Source: Gemmatimonas phototrophica (GTDB lineage: Bacteria > Gemmatimonadota > Gemmatimonadetes > Gemmatimonadales > Gemmatimonadaceae). Taken from it: a stretch of 64,000 nucleotides of DNA. Shown here in pieces: positions 40,004 to 49,082 of this stretch; position 1 is the first letter of the stretch, and the number at the start of each line of letters is the position of its first letter. The position numbers were made by a program, and so were the translations under genes. The stretch spans positions 3,782,001-3,846,000 of the forward strand of contig NZ_CP011454.1 in NCBI RefSeq assembly GCF_000695095.2. The letters run 5' to 3'. A model generated the notes under the pieces. It saw nothing but the letters and a program-made list of their open reading frames with translations. It was not told where the DNA came from and did not search any database.

Positions 40004-43000
40004 TTACTTGCTCGCCTTGTCCAGCTCCGCCGCCATGCGCTTGTAGTAGCGCAGCTGCGAGCGCTGATCCGCCGTGGGCGAGCCGGTCCAACGACCAACG
40101 GCCGAGTAGAGCGTTGAAAGTCGCGCCGACAATTCCTGCGCCTGGCGCTTGAGGTCGCGCGTTGACGCATCAGTACCACTCATTCCACGCACGCGCGTGG
40201 CCACCTCGGCGAAGCTGGTCACCACGCCCGCCACATCGCGGTGGAATGCAGTCCATGCCGCACGCTCAGCCACGGTGACCGTGACGCGCGGGTCTTCCTT
40301 CACCACCACCGTGCGGCTCATGGTGCGCCCGTCGTGCACCAGACGCACCGTGTACGTACCGGGCAGCACCAGCGGCCCCGGTGTGGTGGCACGCGGTCCT
40401 TCGTCGTCGTCTTCACCGCCACCACTGCGAATGGGCAGATCGGCGTGGCGCAGGTTCCACACCACCCGGTTCACTCCACGCTTGGCACTTGGCGTAAGCG
40501 TCTGCACCAGCTGCCCGCGCGCGTCATGCACCGTAAGCGCCACCTTGGCGCCTTCGTCACGCACCCAGTAGTCCAGCAGCGCCCCGTTGGCCGGGTTCTC
40601 ACCACGGAAAATCATGTCGCCGGTGTGGGGCCGCAGATTGGTGGTGCGAATCTGATGCGCCGGCTGCACGGTAAACAGATGTGCCGCACTCGACGCCACC
40701 GCCGGCGTAAGCTCCTGCAACGCGTTGAGCTGGTCGAGAATCCATACACCACGCGCGTGCGACGCCAGCACCAACGCATTGTCGCGCGGATGCACGGCAA
40801 TATCGTTGAACGGCATGAGCGGCATGTTGGCGCGCAACGACAGCCAGTTCAGGCCTCCGTTGGGCGAGTAGAACACGCCAAACTCGGTGGCCAGGTACAG
40901 CAGGTTGGCGTTGCGGGGATCTTCGCGGATGGTGCGCGCCACCCGATTGGGGGGCAGATCGCCCTCGATGCGCGTGAACGTGGCACCAAAGTCGGTGCTC
41001 TTGTACACGTAGTTGCTCATGTAGTTGCTGCGGTGATTGTCAGCCACCACGTACACTGTGCCCGCTGCATGGCGCGAGGGCTCCACACCGGCAAACCACG
41101 AATCCTTGGGGAGTCCCGGAAACTTGGTCTGCGCGTCGGCCCATGACAGGCCGGCGTTGCGCGACACCCGGAAGCGACCGTCGTCAGTACCCGAGTACAA
41201 CAGTCCCTTGGCCAGCGGCGACTCGGCCAACGCCGTAACGCCAGGGAAATACGGCACCCCGTCGTCCAGCGACAGTGTGGCTTCACTGGGCTTGCGTCCC
41301 ATGAGCGGCAACGTGCTGCGATCAACGCCCGTGGTCATATCGCCAAGGCTCTTCCACGTGCGGCCGCCGTCACGTGAGGTGAAGAGATGCTGCATGCCCA
41401 CGTACAGCGTGTTGGTATCGTGCGGCGACACCACAATGGGGGAATCCCAGTTGGCCGGATGCATGGCATTGCCCAGCACCTGCGTGGCGCCCGGCTTGCC
41501 CCACGTTTCCCAATTGCGGCGGCCGGCAATGCGTCCCGTGCTGTCGCCCGGGCGCAGGTCCTGTACCTGCCACGTCTTGGTGTCGTTTTTTTGCAGGCCA
41601 AGGAACTGCGACGCCGAGTAGACCGTGCGCGAGTTCTTGGGGTTGGGGACCACAAAGAACCCGTCGCCACCACAGAGGCGCGACCAGTGGTCATTGAGGA
41701 TGCCGCTGGTGGTCCAGCTGGCACTCGGGCCCATCCAGCAGCCGTTATCCTGCAGACCGCCGTACACGTTGAAGGGCACCGCGTTGTCGAGCGCCACCCG
41801 ATACCACTGCGACAGCGGTAGCGAGCTCACGAACAGAAACGAGTTGCCGCGATCGTAGCTGATGCCAATGCCACCATCATCGAGCTTGATGACGTGACGG
41901 CTGTCCTTGGGATTCACCCACACGAAGCGATCGTCGCCGTGCGTGGTAGTACGCGGCGCCGTAAACGTTTTGCCGCCATCATCGCTGAACGAATACGCGT
42001 TCAGCATGTAGATGCGTTTGTCGTCGTTGGGGTCGATGGTGGGCTGACTGGCGTACATGGGGCGCGGGTTCCAGTCGCTCATGAACGTCCAGTTCGCGCC
42101 AGCATCTTCGCTGCGATACAGCCCCGCCTTACGCTGGATGTACGCCGTGCTGGCGTTGTAGCGAGCGCCCTGCTCGATGCTCACCACCACCGTACGTGGG
42201 TTCTTGCGATACACCGCAATACCAATGCGGCCGTACTCTCCGGTGGGCAGCCCGCCGCCCACGATCTTGCCCCACGTATTGCCGCCGTCAGTGCTCTTCC
42301 AGAGGGCGCTGCCGGGCCCGCCGCCATCAAAGCCGTACGCACTGCGACGGCGCTGATAGGTGGCCGCGTACAGCACGTTGGGGTCGTTCCAATCAATGGC
42401 CACATCGGTGGCACCGGTGTTTTCGTCGGTCTTGAGTACCTGCGTCCAGGTGCGGCCACCGTCGGTGGTTTTGAAGAGACCACGTTCACCACCCGCGCCC
42501 CAGACACTGCCCTGCGCGGCCACCCAGGCCGTGTTGGGATCGGTGGGGTGCAGCTGAATGCGCCCGATGTGCATGCTCGTGCGCAGCCCCATGTTCACCC
42601 ACGTTTTGCCGGCGTCGGTGCTTTTGTACACGCCGTCGCCCCACCCCACACTCTGACGGCTGGCGCGTTCGCCGGTACCCACCCAGATGATTTGCGGGTT
42701 GGGCTGGAACACGGCCACATCGCCAATGGAGTGCACCGGCGCGTCGAAGATGGACGTCCAATTGATGCCGTTGTCGGTGGTGCGCCAGAGGCCGCCCGTG
42801 GCTCCGGCCACGTACATGGTGTACGGGTTGGACTCCACGACGTCCATATCCACTACTCGGCCACTCATGGACGCGGGACCAATGGAACGCAGCCGCAGAC
42901 CGTTCAGATCATCGGCACGAAAGGGGGCCTGCGCGGAAACTATCGGCGCGGCACAAGTCAGCCACAGGGCAGCCGTGGCGACGGATCGGGAAAGCGGGTG

Positions 43001-43036
43001 GGTCAGCATGAGCCGAATATGCTGCGTAAGTTTCAT
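40004..43036 (-). CDS. Large secreted sortilin/VPS10-type BNR-repeat protein, paralogue of the 12.9 kb gene
   Basis: From ATG 43036 the protein has 1010 residues with a signal peptide (cleavage near APIVSAQ). The open frame continues to 44908, but that part is antisense to the M28 gene and is not coding. BNR repeats fill about residues 25-740: RTTDNGINWTS, KSTDAGKTWVN, KTTDGGRTWTQ, KSTDGGNTWGK, RSEDAGANWTF, FSDDGGKTFT, TSRDGGRTWKS and KSTDFGATFTR. A C-terminal beta-sandwich with VHDARGQLVQTLTPSAKRG and a helical end (LKRQAQELSARLSTLY) follows, as in the other copy. The recurring sequence GPASMSGRVVDMDVVESNP at the N-terminus matches GPANFMGRLSDVVGIPSP in the paralogue. Such proteins are secreted; binding peptides or glycans is likely. 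Confidence 0.88.
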   Translation of the reverse strand: MKLTQHIRLMLTHPLSRSVATAALWLTCAAPIVSAQAPFRADDLNGLRLRSIGPASMSGRVVDMDVVESNPYTMYVAGATGGLWRTTDNGINWTSIFDAPVHSIGDVAVFQPNPQIIWVGTGERASRQSVGWGDGVYKSTDAGKTWVNMGLRTSMHIGRIQLHPTDPNTAWVAAQGSVWGAGGERGLFKTTDGGRTWTQVLKTDENTGATDVAIDWNDPNVLYAATYQRRRSAYGFDGGGPGSALWKSTDGGNTWGKIVGGGLPTGEYGRIGIAVYRKNPRTVVVSIEQGARYNASTAYIQRKAGLYRSEDAGANWTFMSDWNPRPMYASQPTIDPNDDKRIYMLNAYSFSDDGGKTFTAPRTTTHGDDRFVWVNPKDSRHVIKLDDGGIGISYDRGNSFLFVSSLPLSQWYRVALDNAVPFNVYGGLQDNGCWMGPSASWTTSGILNDHWSRLCGGDGFFVVPNPKNSRTVYSASQFLGLQKNDTKTWQVQDLRPGDSTGRIAGRRNWETWGKPGATQVLGNAMHPANWDSPIVVSPHDTNTLYVGMQHLFTSRDGGRTWKSLGDMTTGVDRSTLPLMGRKPSEATLSLDDGVPYFPGVTALAESPLAKGLLYSGTDDGRFRVSRNAGLSWADAQTKFPGLPKDSWFAGVEPSRHAAGTVYVVADNHRSNYMSNYVYKSTDFGATFTRIEGDLPPNRVARTIREDPRNANLLYLATEFGVFYSPNGGLNWLSLRANMPLMPFNDIAVHPRDNALVLASHARGVWILDQLNALQELTPAVASSAAHLFTVQPAHQIRTTNLRPHTGDMIFRGENPANGALLDYWVRDEGAKVALTVHDARGQLVQTLTPSAKRGVNRVVWNLRHADLPIRSGGGEDDDEGPRATTPGPLVLPGTYTVRLVHDGRTMSRTVVVKEDPRVTVTVAERAAWTAFHRDVAGVVTSFAEVATRVRGMSGTDASTRDLKRQAQELSARLSTLYSAVGRWTGSPTADQRSQLRYYKRMAAELDKASK

Positions 43037-43072
43037 GGTTGCTGGTTGTTTCCCACCTCGTCTCTGCCTGCC

Positions 43073-44992
43073 GTGACTTTTTCTTTCCGCTTTGGCCAAT
43101 CTGGGGCCGCGCTCCCGAGCGCCCTGCTCGCGCTGGCCACCTTGTCCGGCCCGCTGGCGCCGCCCGCCGCCGCCCAGAACCGCCCGCCAGGGGCCAAGTC
43201 GGTCCCGTCCCGCCCGGCGCCACGCACCGTGTGGCAGGACGAAGGGCCCCGCACCTGGGCGCCCCGTCCCACCAGCGACGCAATCACGGCGAACGACCTG
43301 CGCACCCGTCTCTATGGGTTCGCCGACGATTCCATGATGGGGCGTCGCATTGGCGAGCCGGGCAATTACAAGGGCACCGAATACATCGCCCGCGAATTCA
43401 AGCGGCTGGGGCTCAAGCCGGCCGGCGACAGCGGGTCGTTCTTTCAGACCCTGCCCTTCGGTCCCATTGGCTTTGACAGCAGTGCTGCCACCCTGTCGGT
43501 GGGCGGACGCGCACTGGCTTCCCGGAAGGACTGGGTGCCCACGGTGCCCAGCGTCCTCAACGGGGTAGGAGGCACTGTCGAGCTCAACGGCGTGCCCGCC
43601 GTTTACGCCGGCCAGTGGGGCGACTCCACCGTCATGCTCGACCCCAACGCCTTCCGGGGCAAGGTGCTGGTGTTTTCGGCGGCGCCGTCGGCCGGCCGAG
43701 TGGCCGCCAGCACCGGGGCGCCGGTGAGTTTCGTGAGCTGCACCGATGTGCCCGACAAGTTTGGCGCCAACGCGGCCATTGCCGAGGAAGCGCGCCAGCG
43801 GGCCAACCCCACGGCGCCTCCGGCACGCCGCCCGGTGCTCACGTCGCAGCGCGACCCGCGGGTGGCCGCCACCGGTGCCGCCGCGGTGCTGGTGATTGGC
43901 CTTGATGACATGTCGTCGCAGCAGGTGAACGCCTCGTTTGCGCAGCCCATGGGCATGCGCCCCGCCCAGCCGCTCAACGCCAACGCGCCGGGTGCTGCCA
44001 CCATTTCGCGTGCTGCCGCTGAGCAGATCTTTGGCAAGGCGGCCGCCGCGCTGCGCGTGGGAGATACCGGCGCGCCCATTTCCGCCTCCTTCCGTCACCA
44101 GTGGCGCATGTCGTCTTCGCCAGCACGCAATGTGGTCGCGATGCTGCCGGGCAGTGACCCTACGCTGGCCAGCGAATATGTGCTGGTGGGTGCTCACAAC
44201 GACCACGTGGGCGTAAACCCGGTGGTGGTGGATCACGACTCGGTGCGCGCCTACAACATGGTGGTACGTCGGCAGGGCTCCAACGATCCGGTGTGCACCC
44301 CCACCGCCGAGCAGCAGCGCAAGATTGACTCGCTCATTGCGGTGGCACGCAAAGTTCGCGCGCCGCGCCGCGACAGCATCATGAACGGCGCCGACGACGA
44401 CGGCTCGGGCACGGTGGTGATGCTCGAAATTGCCGAACGCTTTGCCAAGCAGAAGCCGGCCCGCTCCATTCTGTTCATCTCGCACCAGGGCGAAGAAGGC
44501 GGGCTGCTGGGCTCCCGCTGGTTCACCGACCATCCCACGGTGCCGCTCACGCAGATTGTCGCGGCGCACAACATGGACATGGTGGGCAAGGGGCGCGACT
44601 GGCAGGTGAAGTACGGCGGCCCCAACTCCGTACAGATGCTGGGCGCGCGGCGCCTGTCGCGCGAGTTTGGCGACATCATTGACTCGGTGAACGCCAACAG
44701 CGCCGAGCCCATGGCGATTGACAAGAGCTGGGATGTGCCGGCCAATCCGCTCAATCGCTTCTGCCGCAGCGATCAGGTGAACTACGTGCGCAAGGATATC
44801 CCGGTGGTGTACATGTCGCTGGGCTACGCGGTGGACTATCACCAGCAGACCGATGAACCGCAGTACATCGACTACGATCACGCGGCGCGTCTGGGGCGGT
44901 TTGTGCATTCAGTCATGACGGCGGTGGCCAACCGGCCCACGAAACCAGCCATTGCCGGTCCGGACCCCACCATGCCGACCTGCAACCGGTAG
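43073..44992 (+). CDS. Secreted M28-family zinc metallopeptidase
   Basis: From GTG 43073 the protein has 639 residues. A signal-like segment ends near PAAAQ. Residues of about 130-330 include a PA-domain-like insertion. The M28 zinc site is complete: AHNDHVGV (about 378), NGADDDGSGTVVMLE (about 439), HQGEEGGLLGSRWF with catalytic Glu (about 469), AHNMDMVGKG (about 500) and DYHQQTDEPQYIDY (about 609). It should release amino acids or cleave dipeptides in the periplasm. The frame extends far upstream to 41894, but that part is antisense to the BNR gene. An ATG at 43019 would overlap the divergent BNR start, so GTG 43073 is preferred. The BNR and M28 starts are only 36 bp apart. Confidence 0.87.
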   Translation: MTFSFRFGQSGAALPSALLALATLSGPLAPPAAAQNRPPGAKSVPSRPAPRTVWQDEGPRTWAPRPTSDAITANDLRTRLYGFADDSMMGRRIGEPGNYKGTEYIAREFKRLGLKPAGDSGSFFQTLPFGPIGFDSSAATLSVGGRALASRKDWVPTVPSVLNGVGGTVELNGVPAVYAGQWGDSTVMLDPNAFRGKVLVFSAAPSAGRVAASTGAPVSFVSCTDVPDKFGANAAIAEEARQRANPTAPPARRPVLTSQRDPRVAATGAAAVLVIGLDDMSSQQVNASFAQPMGMRPAQPLNANAPGAATISRAAAEQIFGKAAAALRVGDTGAPISASFRHQWRMSSSPARNVVAMLPGSDPTLASEYVLVGAHNDHVGVNPVVVDHDSVRAYNMVVRRQGSNDPVCTPTAEQQRKIDSLIAVARKVRAPRRDSIMNGADDDGSGTVVMLEIAERFAKQKPARSILFISHQGEEGGLLGSRWFTDHPTVPLTQIVAAHNMDMVGKGRDWQVKYGGPNSVQMLGARRLSREFGDIIDSVNANSAEPMAIDKSWDVPANPLNRFCRSDQVNYVRKDIPVVYMSLGYAVDYHQQTDEPQYIDYDHAARLGRFVHSVMTAVANRPTKPAIAGPDPTMPTCNR

Positions 44993-45050
44993 TTCTCCGA
45001 GGCGTACGCTCGCCGGCACGACGGGCTGGCTGTCCCCCCCCCCGACACTG

Positions 45051-45086
45051 AACCCCCGACCCGGCCAACGCGCGGGGTCGGGGGTT
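45051..45086 (+). terminator. Hairpin after the M28 peptidase gene
   Basis: AACCCCCGACCC (45051-45062) pairs perfectly with GGGTCGGGGGTT (45075-45086), 12 bp, around a 12-base loop, 58 bp after the stop. It lies immediately upstream of the TACGTT start signal of the histidine kinase gene. Confidence 0.7.
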
Positions 45087-45092
45087 TGGCAT

Positions 45093-45098
45093 TACGTT
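45093..45098 (+). promoter_or_regulatory. Candidate leaderless -10 for the hybrid histidine kinase
   Basis: TACGTT ends six bases (TTGCGG) before the GTG at 45105. No Shine-Dalgarno. It is placed directly after the upstream terminator. Confidence 0.5.
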
Positions 45099-45104
45099 TT
45101 GCGG

Positions 45105-47336
45105 GTGACGACGCCTCCTTTCACGCCCCCCCCTGTTGCGCGGCATGGTGTAGGCACACGCCTGCGCCGGGTGGCGATGGCCGTTGCGCTCGTGTTTCTC
45201 GCAATCGCGGTCGCCCGCGCCCGCGAACGCATGCTCGCCGAACAGAAACGCCTTGGGGAACGGGCGCAGGACAACGCGGCCACCGCGGCCCGATCGCTGG
45301 ATGCGGTTGCGCTGCAGGCGCATATCCTGCTGGAGTCGGTGACGTCGCTCGTCGATCCGTCGGCCGCTCCTGAGCGCAACGACGACGTGCTGCAGTCAGT
45401 ATTTCGTCGGGTGCCCACCAGATTCTCCAACTTGTATCTGGTAGATACCCTCGGGAGCAACATCGGCGCGGGGCTGCTCCCGGCCGGTGGGCGTGGTGCG
45501 ATCAATCTGTGGAAACGGCAATACTTCCAGTCGGCGCTCCGGAGTGGCGCGTTCACTGTCGGTATGCCCGTGAAATCCATGACCATTGCCGGAGCACCGT
45601 GGGTGCTTCCCTTCATTCTTCCCATGAAGGATGCCCGGAGTGGACGCACGATCGCCCTCGCCGGCGCGTCCGTGGTCCTGGATTCACTGGATGCCGTGCG
45701 TGCCACCCGCCGGTTGCCCACGGGCTCGGTGTTGACCGTGCTCGACTCGACGGGCGACGTGGTCATTCGTACGCTCGACGCTGATCAGTGGATTGGACGT
45801 CAGTTTCCGAATTACCCGGCTCGCTCCGGTCGTGTGGAACCGCTGGGCAGCGATACGATCGTGCCCAGCGACATCGATCGCATCGATCGGTTATTCGGCA
45901 CCGAACGGATGCGTGTGGCGAACTGGCAAGTGTATGTCGGGATTCCCGTCACCGAAGTCTTTGGCCCGTCGCGGCGGCAATTCACGCAAGACCTCCTGCT
46001 CGGCCTGATCATCGCCGTCGGAATTGTGGGCATTGGCTACTGGCTGACGGAGCGCTTTGTGGCACCCATTGCCTCGCTCACGCTGGATGCCCGCGCCATT
46101 TCCGATGGTGACATGACTCGTCGTTCGCTCATCGCCACGAGCGATGAAGTGGGTACCCTGGCGGGAGCCTTCAACCAGATGGCGGACGCCATCGTGGAGC
46201 GCAACGCGCAGCTGGCCGACTCGCAGGAACAGTTGCGTCAGGTGCAAAAGCTGGAGGCGCTGGGTGCGTTTGCCGGCGGCATTGCCCACGACTTCAACAA
46301 TTACCTGTCGTCCATCATGGGACACGGGGAGCTGGCGCTTGAACAACTTGAGGCCAATGATCCCGCTCGACTGGAGGTCGCCAGTGTGCTGACGTCGGCC
46401 CAGCGGGCCGCCGATCTCACCAAACAGATTCTGATTTTCAGTCGCCGGCAAGTCGTGACCCCTGCACACCTGGATGTCAACGCCACACTGCGCACCATGC
46501 AGCGGCTGCTCGTCCGATTGCTGGGTGAGTCGATCACGCTGCGTTCTGAACTGGCCGCATCGCTTGGCAGCGTGTACATGGACCAGGGACAGCTGGAACA
46601 GGTCCTGGTGAATCTGGCCGTGAATGCGCGTGATGCGATGCACCACGGGGGACGGCTCACCATCCGCACGTCGCGCCGTGTGCTGCCGAATGGTCCTTTT
46701 GTGTGCATCGAGGTGGAAGATTCCGGCAGTGGCATCGCAGCGGAACTGCAACCGCGCATCTTCGAGCCCTTCTTCACCACGAAAGATCGGGCGCATGGGA
46801 CCGGGCTCGGGCTCTCGATTGCGTACAGCATTGTGGGTAACGCGGGCGGTACGATAGCGGTGGACCCCGCCTGCACGACGGGCGCGCGTTTCATCATTCT
46901 GTTGCCAGAAGGAGAGCCCGTCGTCGCCCCCGCACTGACCGGCGCGCTCGACGTTCCCCAAGGCAACGCCGAGCGGATCCTGTTGGTGGACGATGACCCC
47001 GGGGTCTCGCTGGTCGCAGAGCGTCTGTTGCGACGCGGTGGATATCTGGTGGAAAGTGCGTCCGATGCATCACGCGCCTTGCAGCAGCTTGAGCAGGCCT
47101 CGTTTGATCTGCTCATCACCGATGTGGTAATGCCAGGCATGACGGGACCACAACTGGCCCGCGAAGCGGTGTCGCGTCATGGCGCGATGCGGGTGCTGTT
47201 CATCAGTGGCTATCCTGACGATGACCTCCTCGCGTACGAGATTGCCACCAGTCAGGCCGAGTTTCTGCCCAAGCCATTCTCCCGCGACAGCCTGTTGCGC
47301 AAGGTGCGCGAGATGCTTGACGTCCGTGATGGTTGA
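45105..47336 (+). CDS. Hybrid sensor histidine kinase (dCache-like, HAMP, HisKA, HATPase, receiver)
   Basis: From GTG 45105 the protein has 743 residues. A membrane segment at about 20-40 and another at about 300-322 flank a periplasmic Cache-like sensor. Then come HAMP (RFVAPIASLTLDARAISDGD and IATSDEVGTLAGAFNQMADAI), the HisKA box GGIAHDFNNYLSSIMGHGEL with His at about 401, the ATPase N box NLAVNARDAM and G boxes DSGSGIA and GTGLGLSIAYSIV, and a C-terminal receiver (about 622-740) with VDDDPG, phospho-Asp in LLITDVVMPGMTG and Lys in LPKPFS. The HDFNN phospho-acceptor box is typical of NtrB/two-component hybrid kinases. No separate regulator gene is adjacent, so output may go through a His-phosphotransfer protein elsewhere. 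Confidence 0.9.
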   Translation: MTTPPFTPPPVARHGVGTRLRRVAMAVALVFLAIAVARARERMLAEQKRLGERAQDNAATAARSLDAVALQAHILLESVTSLVDPSAAPERNDDVLQSVFRRVPTRFSNLYLVDTLGSNIGAGLLPAGGRGAINLWKRQYFQSALRSGAFTVGMPVKSMTIAGAPWVLPFILPMKDARSGRTIALAGASVVLDSLDAVRATRRLPTGSVLTVLDSTGDVVIRTLDADQWIGRQFPNYPARSGRVEPLGSDTIVPSDIDRIDRLFGTERMRVANWQVYVGIPVTEVFGPSRRQFTQDLLLGLIIAVGIVGIGYWLTERFVAPIASLTLDARAISDGDMTRRSLIATSDEVGTLAGAFNQMADAIVERNAQLADSQEQLRQVQKLEALGAFAGGIAHDFNNYLSSIMGHGELALEQLEANDPARLEVASVLTSAQRAADLTKQILIFSRRQVVTPAHLDVNATLRTMQRLLVRLLGESITLRSELAASLGSVYMDQGQLEQVLVNLAVNARDAMHHGGRLTIRTSRRVLPNGPFVCIEVEDSGSGIAAELQPRIFEPFFTTKDRAHGTGLGLSIAYSIVGNAGGTIAVDPACTTGARFIILLPEGEPVVAPALTGALDVPQGNAERILLVDDDPGVSLVAERLLRRGGYLVESASDASRALQQLEQASFDLLITDVVMPGMTGPQLAREAVSRHGAMRVLFISGYPDDDLLAYEIATSQAEFLPKPFSRDSLLRKVREMLDVRDG

Positions 47337-47382
47337 CGAGCGGTTCGCATAAGGGGACAGCGCTCCCCCGTGCTGCCCAAAC

Positions 47383-48085
47383 TGTGTGCGCCTCACGTCG
47401 TCGTCCGAGCTGCTGGGTATGCCGGCCAGCCGGCACTGGGCCCTGCTGGCCGACAATGCCGACGAAACGCTGTTGCGCACAGATCTGATTTTTGATCCGG
47501 GACACCAAATCAGTTGGCAGTATGTGCCGCGCTCGCAGTGTGCGCAGCTGTGACTCAATGGGCAGTACGATGGCGTGTACCAGCTCACCGAACACATTTG
47601 GGTGGAACGCAACCGGGTGAACATCCCCGAAACTCAAGGTGTGGGATACCACGGCCGTGATGGTCTCTGGCGGATACCTGCTGGAGGTGGATCAGCTTTT
47701 CGACGAAGACTTCTGCTGGGACACCCACCGCGCCGCCATGCCCGTGTGCGCCAAGAACCCCGAAACGTTGCGGCAGCCGGGGTGGGAGACACATCAGGCG
47801 CATATCACCGGGGACTTCCGGCAATTCGAAGACGCGCTGTAAGGCGCCGACGCCACGCCCGGGTGGCAGATCCGCGGTGCGCCGTGGTTTGCCCGACTGA
47901 AACAGGACCCCAACTTTGTGCAGCGCGAGAAATTGCGGTGGCAGCTGATCCGCAACGACGGCACGCTCAGCAGCTGGGTGTGGCCCAATCGCGTCGTGAC
48001 CGGCTCAGACGACGGCGAAATGGCGGCTTTGCAGCAGTGGCTCACCCAGCGCACGGCGTGGCTGGATGACGCGCTCAAACCGTAG
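47383..48085 (+). pseudogene. Decayed cotH-type kinase gene
   Basis: The translated pieces form a CotH-like protein across broken frames. Frame 1 (from about 47383) reads VRLTSSSELLGMPASRHWAL and ADNADETLLRTDLIFD, and after an in-frame TGA at 47551-47553 continues LNGQYDGVYQLTEHIWVERN, the CotH motif that usually reads LNGEYxGxYxLTE. A shift to another frame near 47622-47640 is needed to read VSGGYLLEVDQLFDEDF. That frame then stops at TAA 47840-47842, and the same frame continues PWFARLKQDPNFVQREKLRW and WLTQRTAWLDDALKP to a TAG at 48085. The central ATP-binding part appears deleted. At least three lesions make it non-functional; the first half without a stop is only short. Sequencing error is less likely given their number. 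Confidence 0.8.
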
Positions 48086-48088
48086 CGG

Positions 48089-48619
48089 CTAGCGGGTCCA
48101 CTGTTCGCACCCGGTGGTGCGACGCGTATCGGAGAGCTCCAGAATCTGCCAGGCGCCACTGTCATTGCGTACCAGCAAAAAGTGATCGATGCCGCAATGG
48201 GAGAACTTTGGCCCGGCAAAGAACGCATAGTCCACCCATACGGAGGCCAGGTCACCGTCCACGCTGACGCGTTCGTTGCGGATCCGCTCGTCCCACACGT
48301 CGGCGTGCGGCGTGCCCACGGCCTTGGCAAAATTGTCGGCTCCCATCTCCACCGTGGTTCGGCGGGCGCCATTGCGCATGGTCACTGTGATCATGCGGAC
48401 GCGGGGATCGAAGACCGACCGTACCATGCTGGAGTCGCCCTTGCGCATACCGTCAAACAGCGTCGTGACGACGGACATGATTGCCGCCGATTCCTCCGCC
48501 GCGCCGGAAGCCGCCTGCGCGCGGACCGTGACGGCGGGGAGCGCCGTGAGCAGGGCACTGGCGAGAAGCACTGGTGCGACACGCGCCAAACGGCGTGGAG
48601 ACTGGCTGAACAGTGACAT
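48089..48619 (-). CDS. Secreted NTF2-like (SnoaL-type) protein
   Basis: From ATG 48619 the protein has 176 residues with a signal peptide (cleavage near VRAQAAS). The rest is an NTF2-like cone: SVVTTLFDGMRKGDSSMVRS (helix 1), VFDPRVRMITVTMRNG, then strands with VSVDGDLASVWVDYAFFAG and KFSHCGIDHFLLVRNDSGAW. No catalytic residues could be assigned. Similar DUF4440-type proteins occur as small periplasmic ligand-binding or processing proteins. The gene is divergent from a small surface-protein-like gene (40 bp). It is one of three NTF2-like proteins in this window. The open frame reaches 48907 but has no better start. Confidence 0.72.
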   Translation of the reverse strand: MSLFSQSPRRLARVAPVLLASALLTALPAVTVRAQAASGAAEESAAIMSVVTTLFDGMRKGDSSMVRSVFDPRVRMITVTMRNGARRTTVEMGADNFAKAVGTPHADVWDERIRNERVSVDGDLASVWVDYAFFAGPKFSHCGIDHFLLVRNDSGAWQILELSDTRRTTGCEQWTR

Positions 48620-48647
48620 ATCGATCCCGATAAGTGAGGTGAACGTG

Positions 48648-48653
48648 TATTTT
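48648..48653 (+). promoter_or_regulatory. Candidate leaderless -10 for the small secreted protein gene
   Basis: TATTTT ends six bases (GCGATC) before the ATG at 48660. No Shine-Dalgarno is present. Confidence 0.5.
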
Positions 48654-48659
48654 GCGATC

Positions 48660-49055
48660 ATGCGCTCTTTCTTGCCGATCCTGCCCCTGCTGATCGCCGC
48701 TCCGTGTGTCCTTGGCGCCCAATCGCTGAAGCCGGTGGGCACCATATCCGGGGGCAATGCCGTCGCACTGGAAACCCGCACCGTGAAGCGCGGTGCTACG
48801 GAAATTACGGCCACGCTGCGCACCACGTTTCTCAAGCCCGCCAAGGCGCCGGGCGGTGAGTGGTTCGGTTCGCGCACACTGGTCGCCGCCCGTTGTGCCA
48901 ACGGCACCGTAGCGGTGCTGGAGAATCGCTACTATGGCGACGCGAAATTCCGCACGGTGGTAAACGAGCGCATCGTGAAAATCCCGGGGTATGCCGCGCC
49001 CGTCCCGGGCTCCGTGCCGGCGCTGGCGCTCAAGGAGCTGTGTCCCGCCAAGTAG
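48660..49055 (+). CDS. Small secreted protein resembling surface-adhesin E-like domains
   Basis: From ATG 48660 the protein has 131 residues with a signal peptide (cleavage near CVLGAQS). The mature part is beta-rich: KPVGTISGGNAVALETRTVK, VAARCANGTVAVLENRYYGD and a C-terminal ALALKELCP, with two Cys that could pair. The spacing of the C-terminal cysteine motif and the RTVKRG-like repeated strands resemble the surface-adhesin E-like family, but this is recognised only by eye. It is divergent from the NTF2-like gene and shows a TATTTT six bases before its ATG. Function unknown. Confidence 0.6.
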   Translation: MRSFLPILPLLIAAPCVLGAQSLKPVGTISGGNAVALETRTVKRGATEITATLRTTFLKPAKAPGGEWFGSRTLVAARCANGTVAVLENRYYGDAKFRTVVNERIVKIPGYAAPVPGSVPALALKELCPAK

Positions 49056-49082
49056 TGTGGCGTCGGGCAGGACAGGCGCTCG

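Noticed and set aside
41894-43072. A long open frame on the plus strand that continues upstream from the M28 peptidase gene
   Set aside because: It is antisense to the BNR gene and reads as low-complexity His/Arg/Val-rich sequence without domain character. The peptidase signal peptide begins only near 43073.
43037-44908. The minus-strand frame extending the second BNR protein by more than 600 residues
   Set aside because: It is the shadow of the M28 peptidase gene; the true N-terminus has a signal peptide at 43036.
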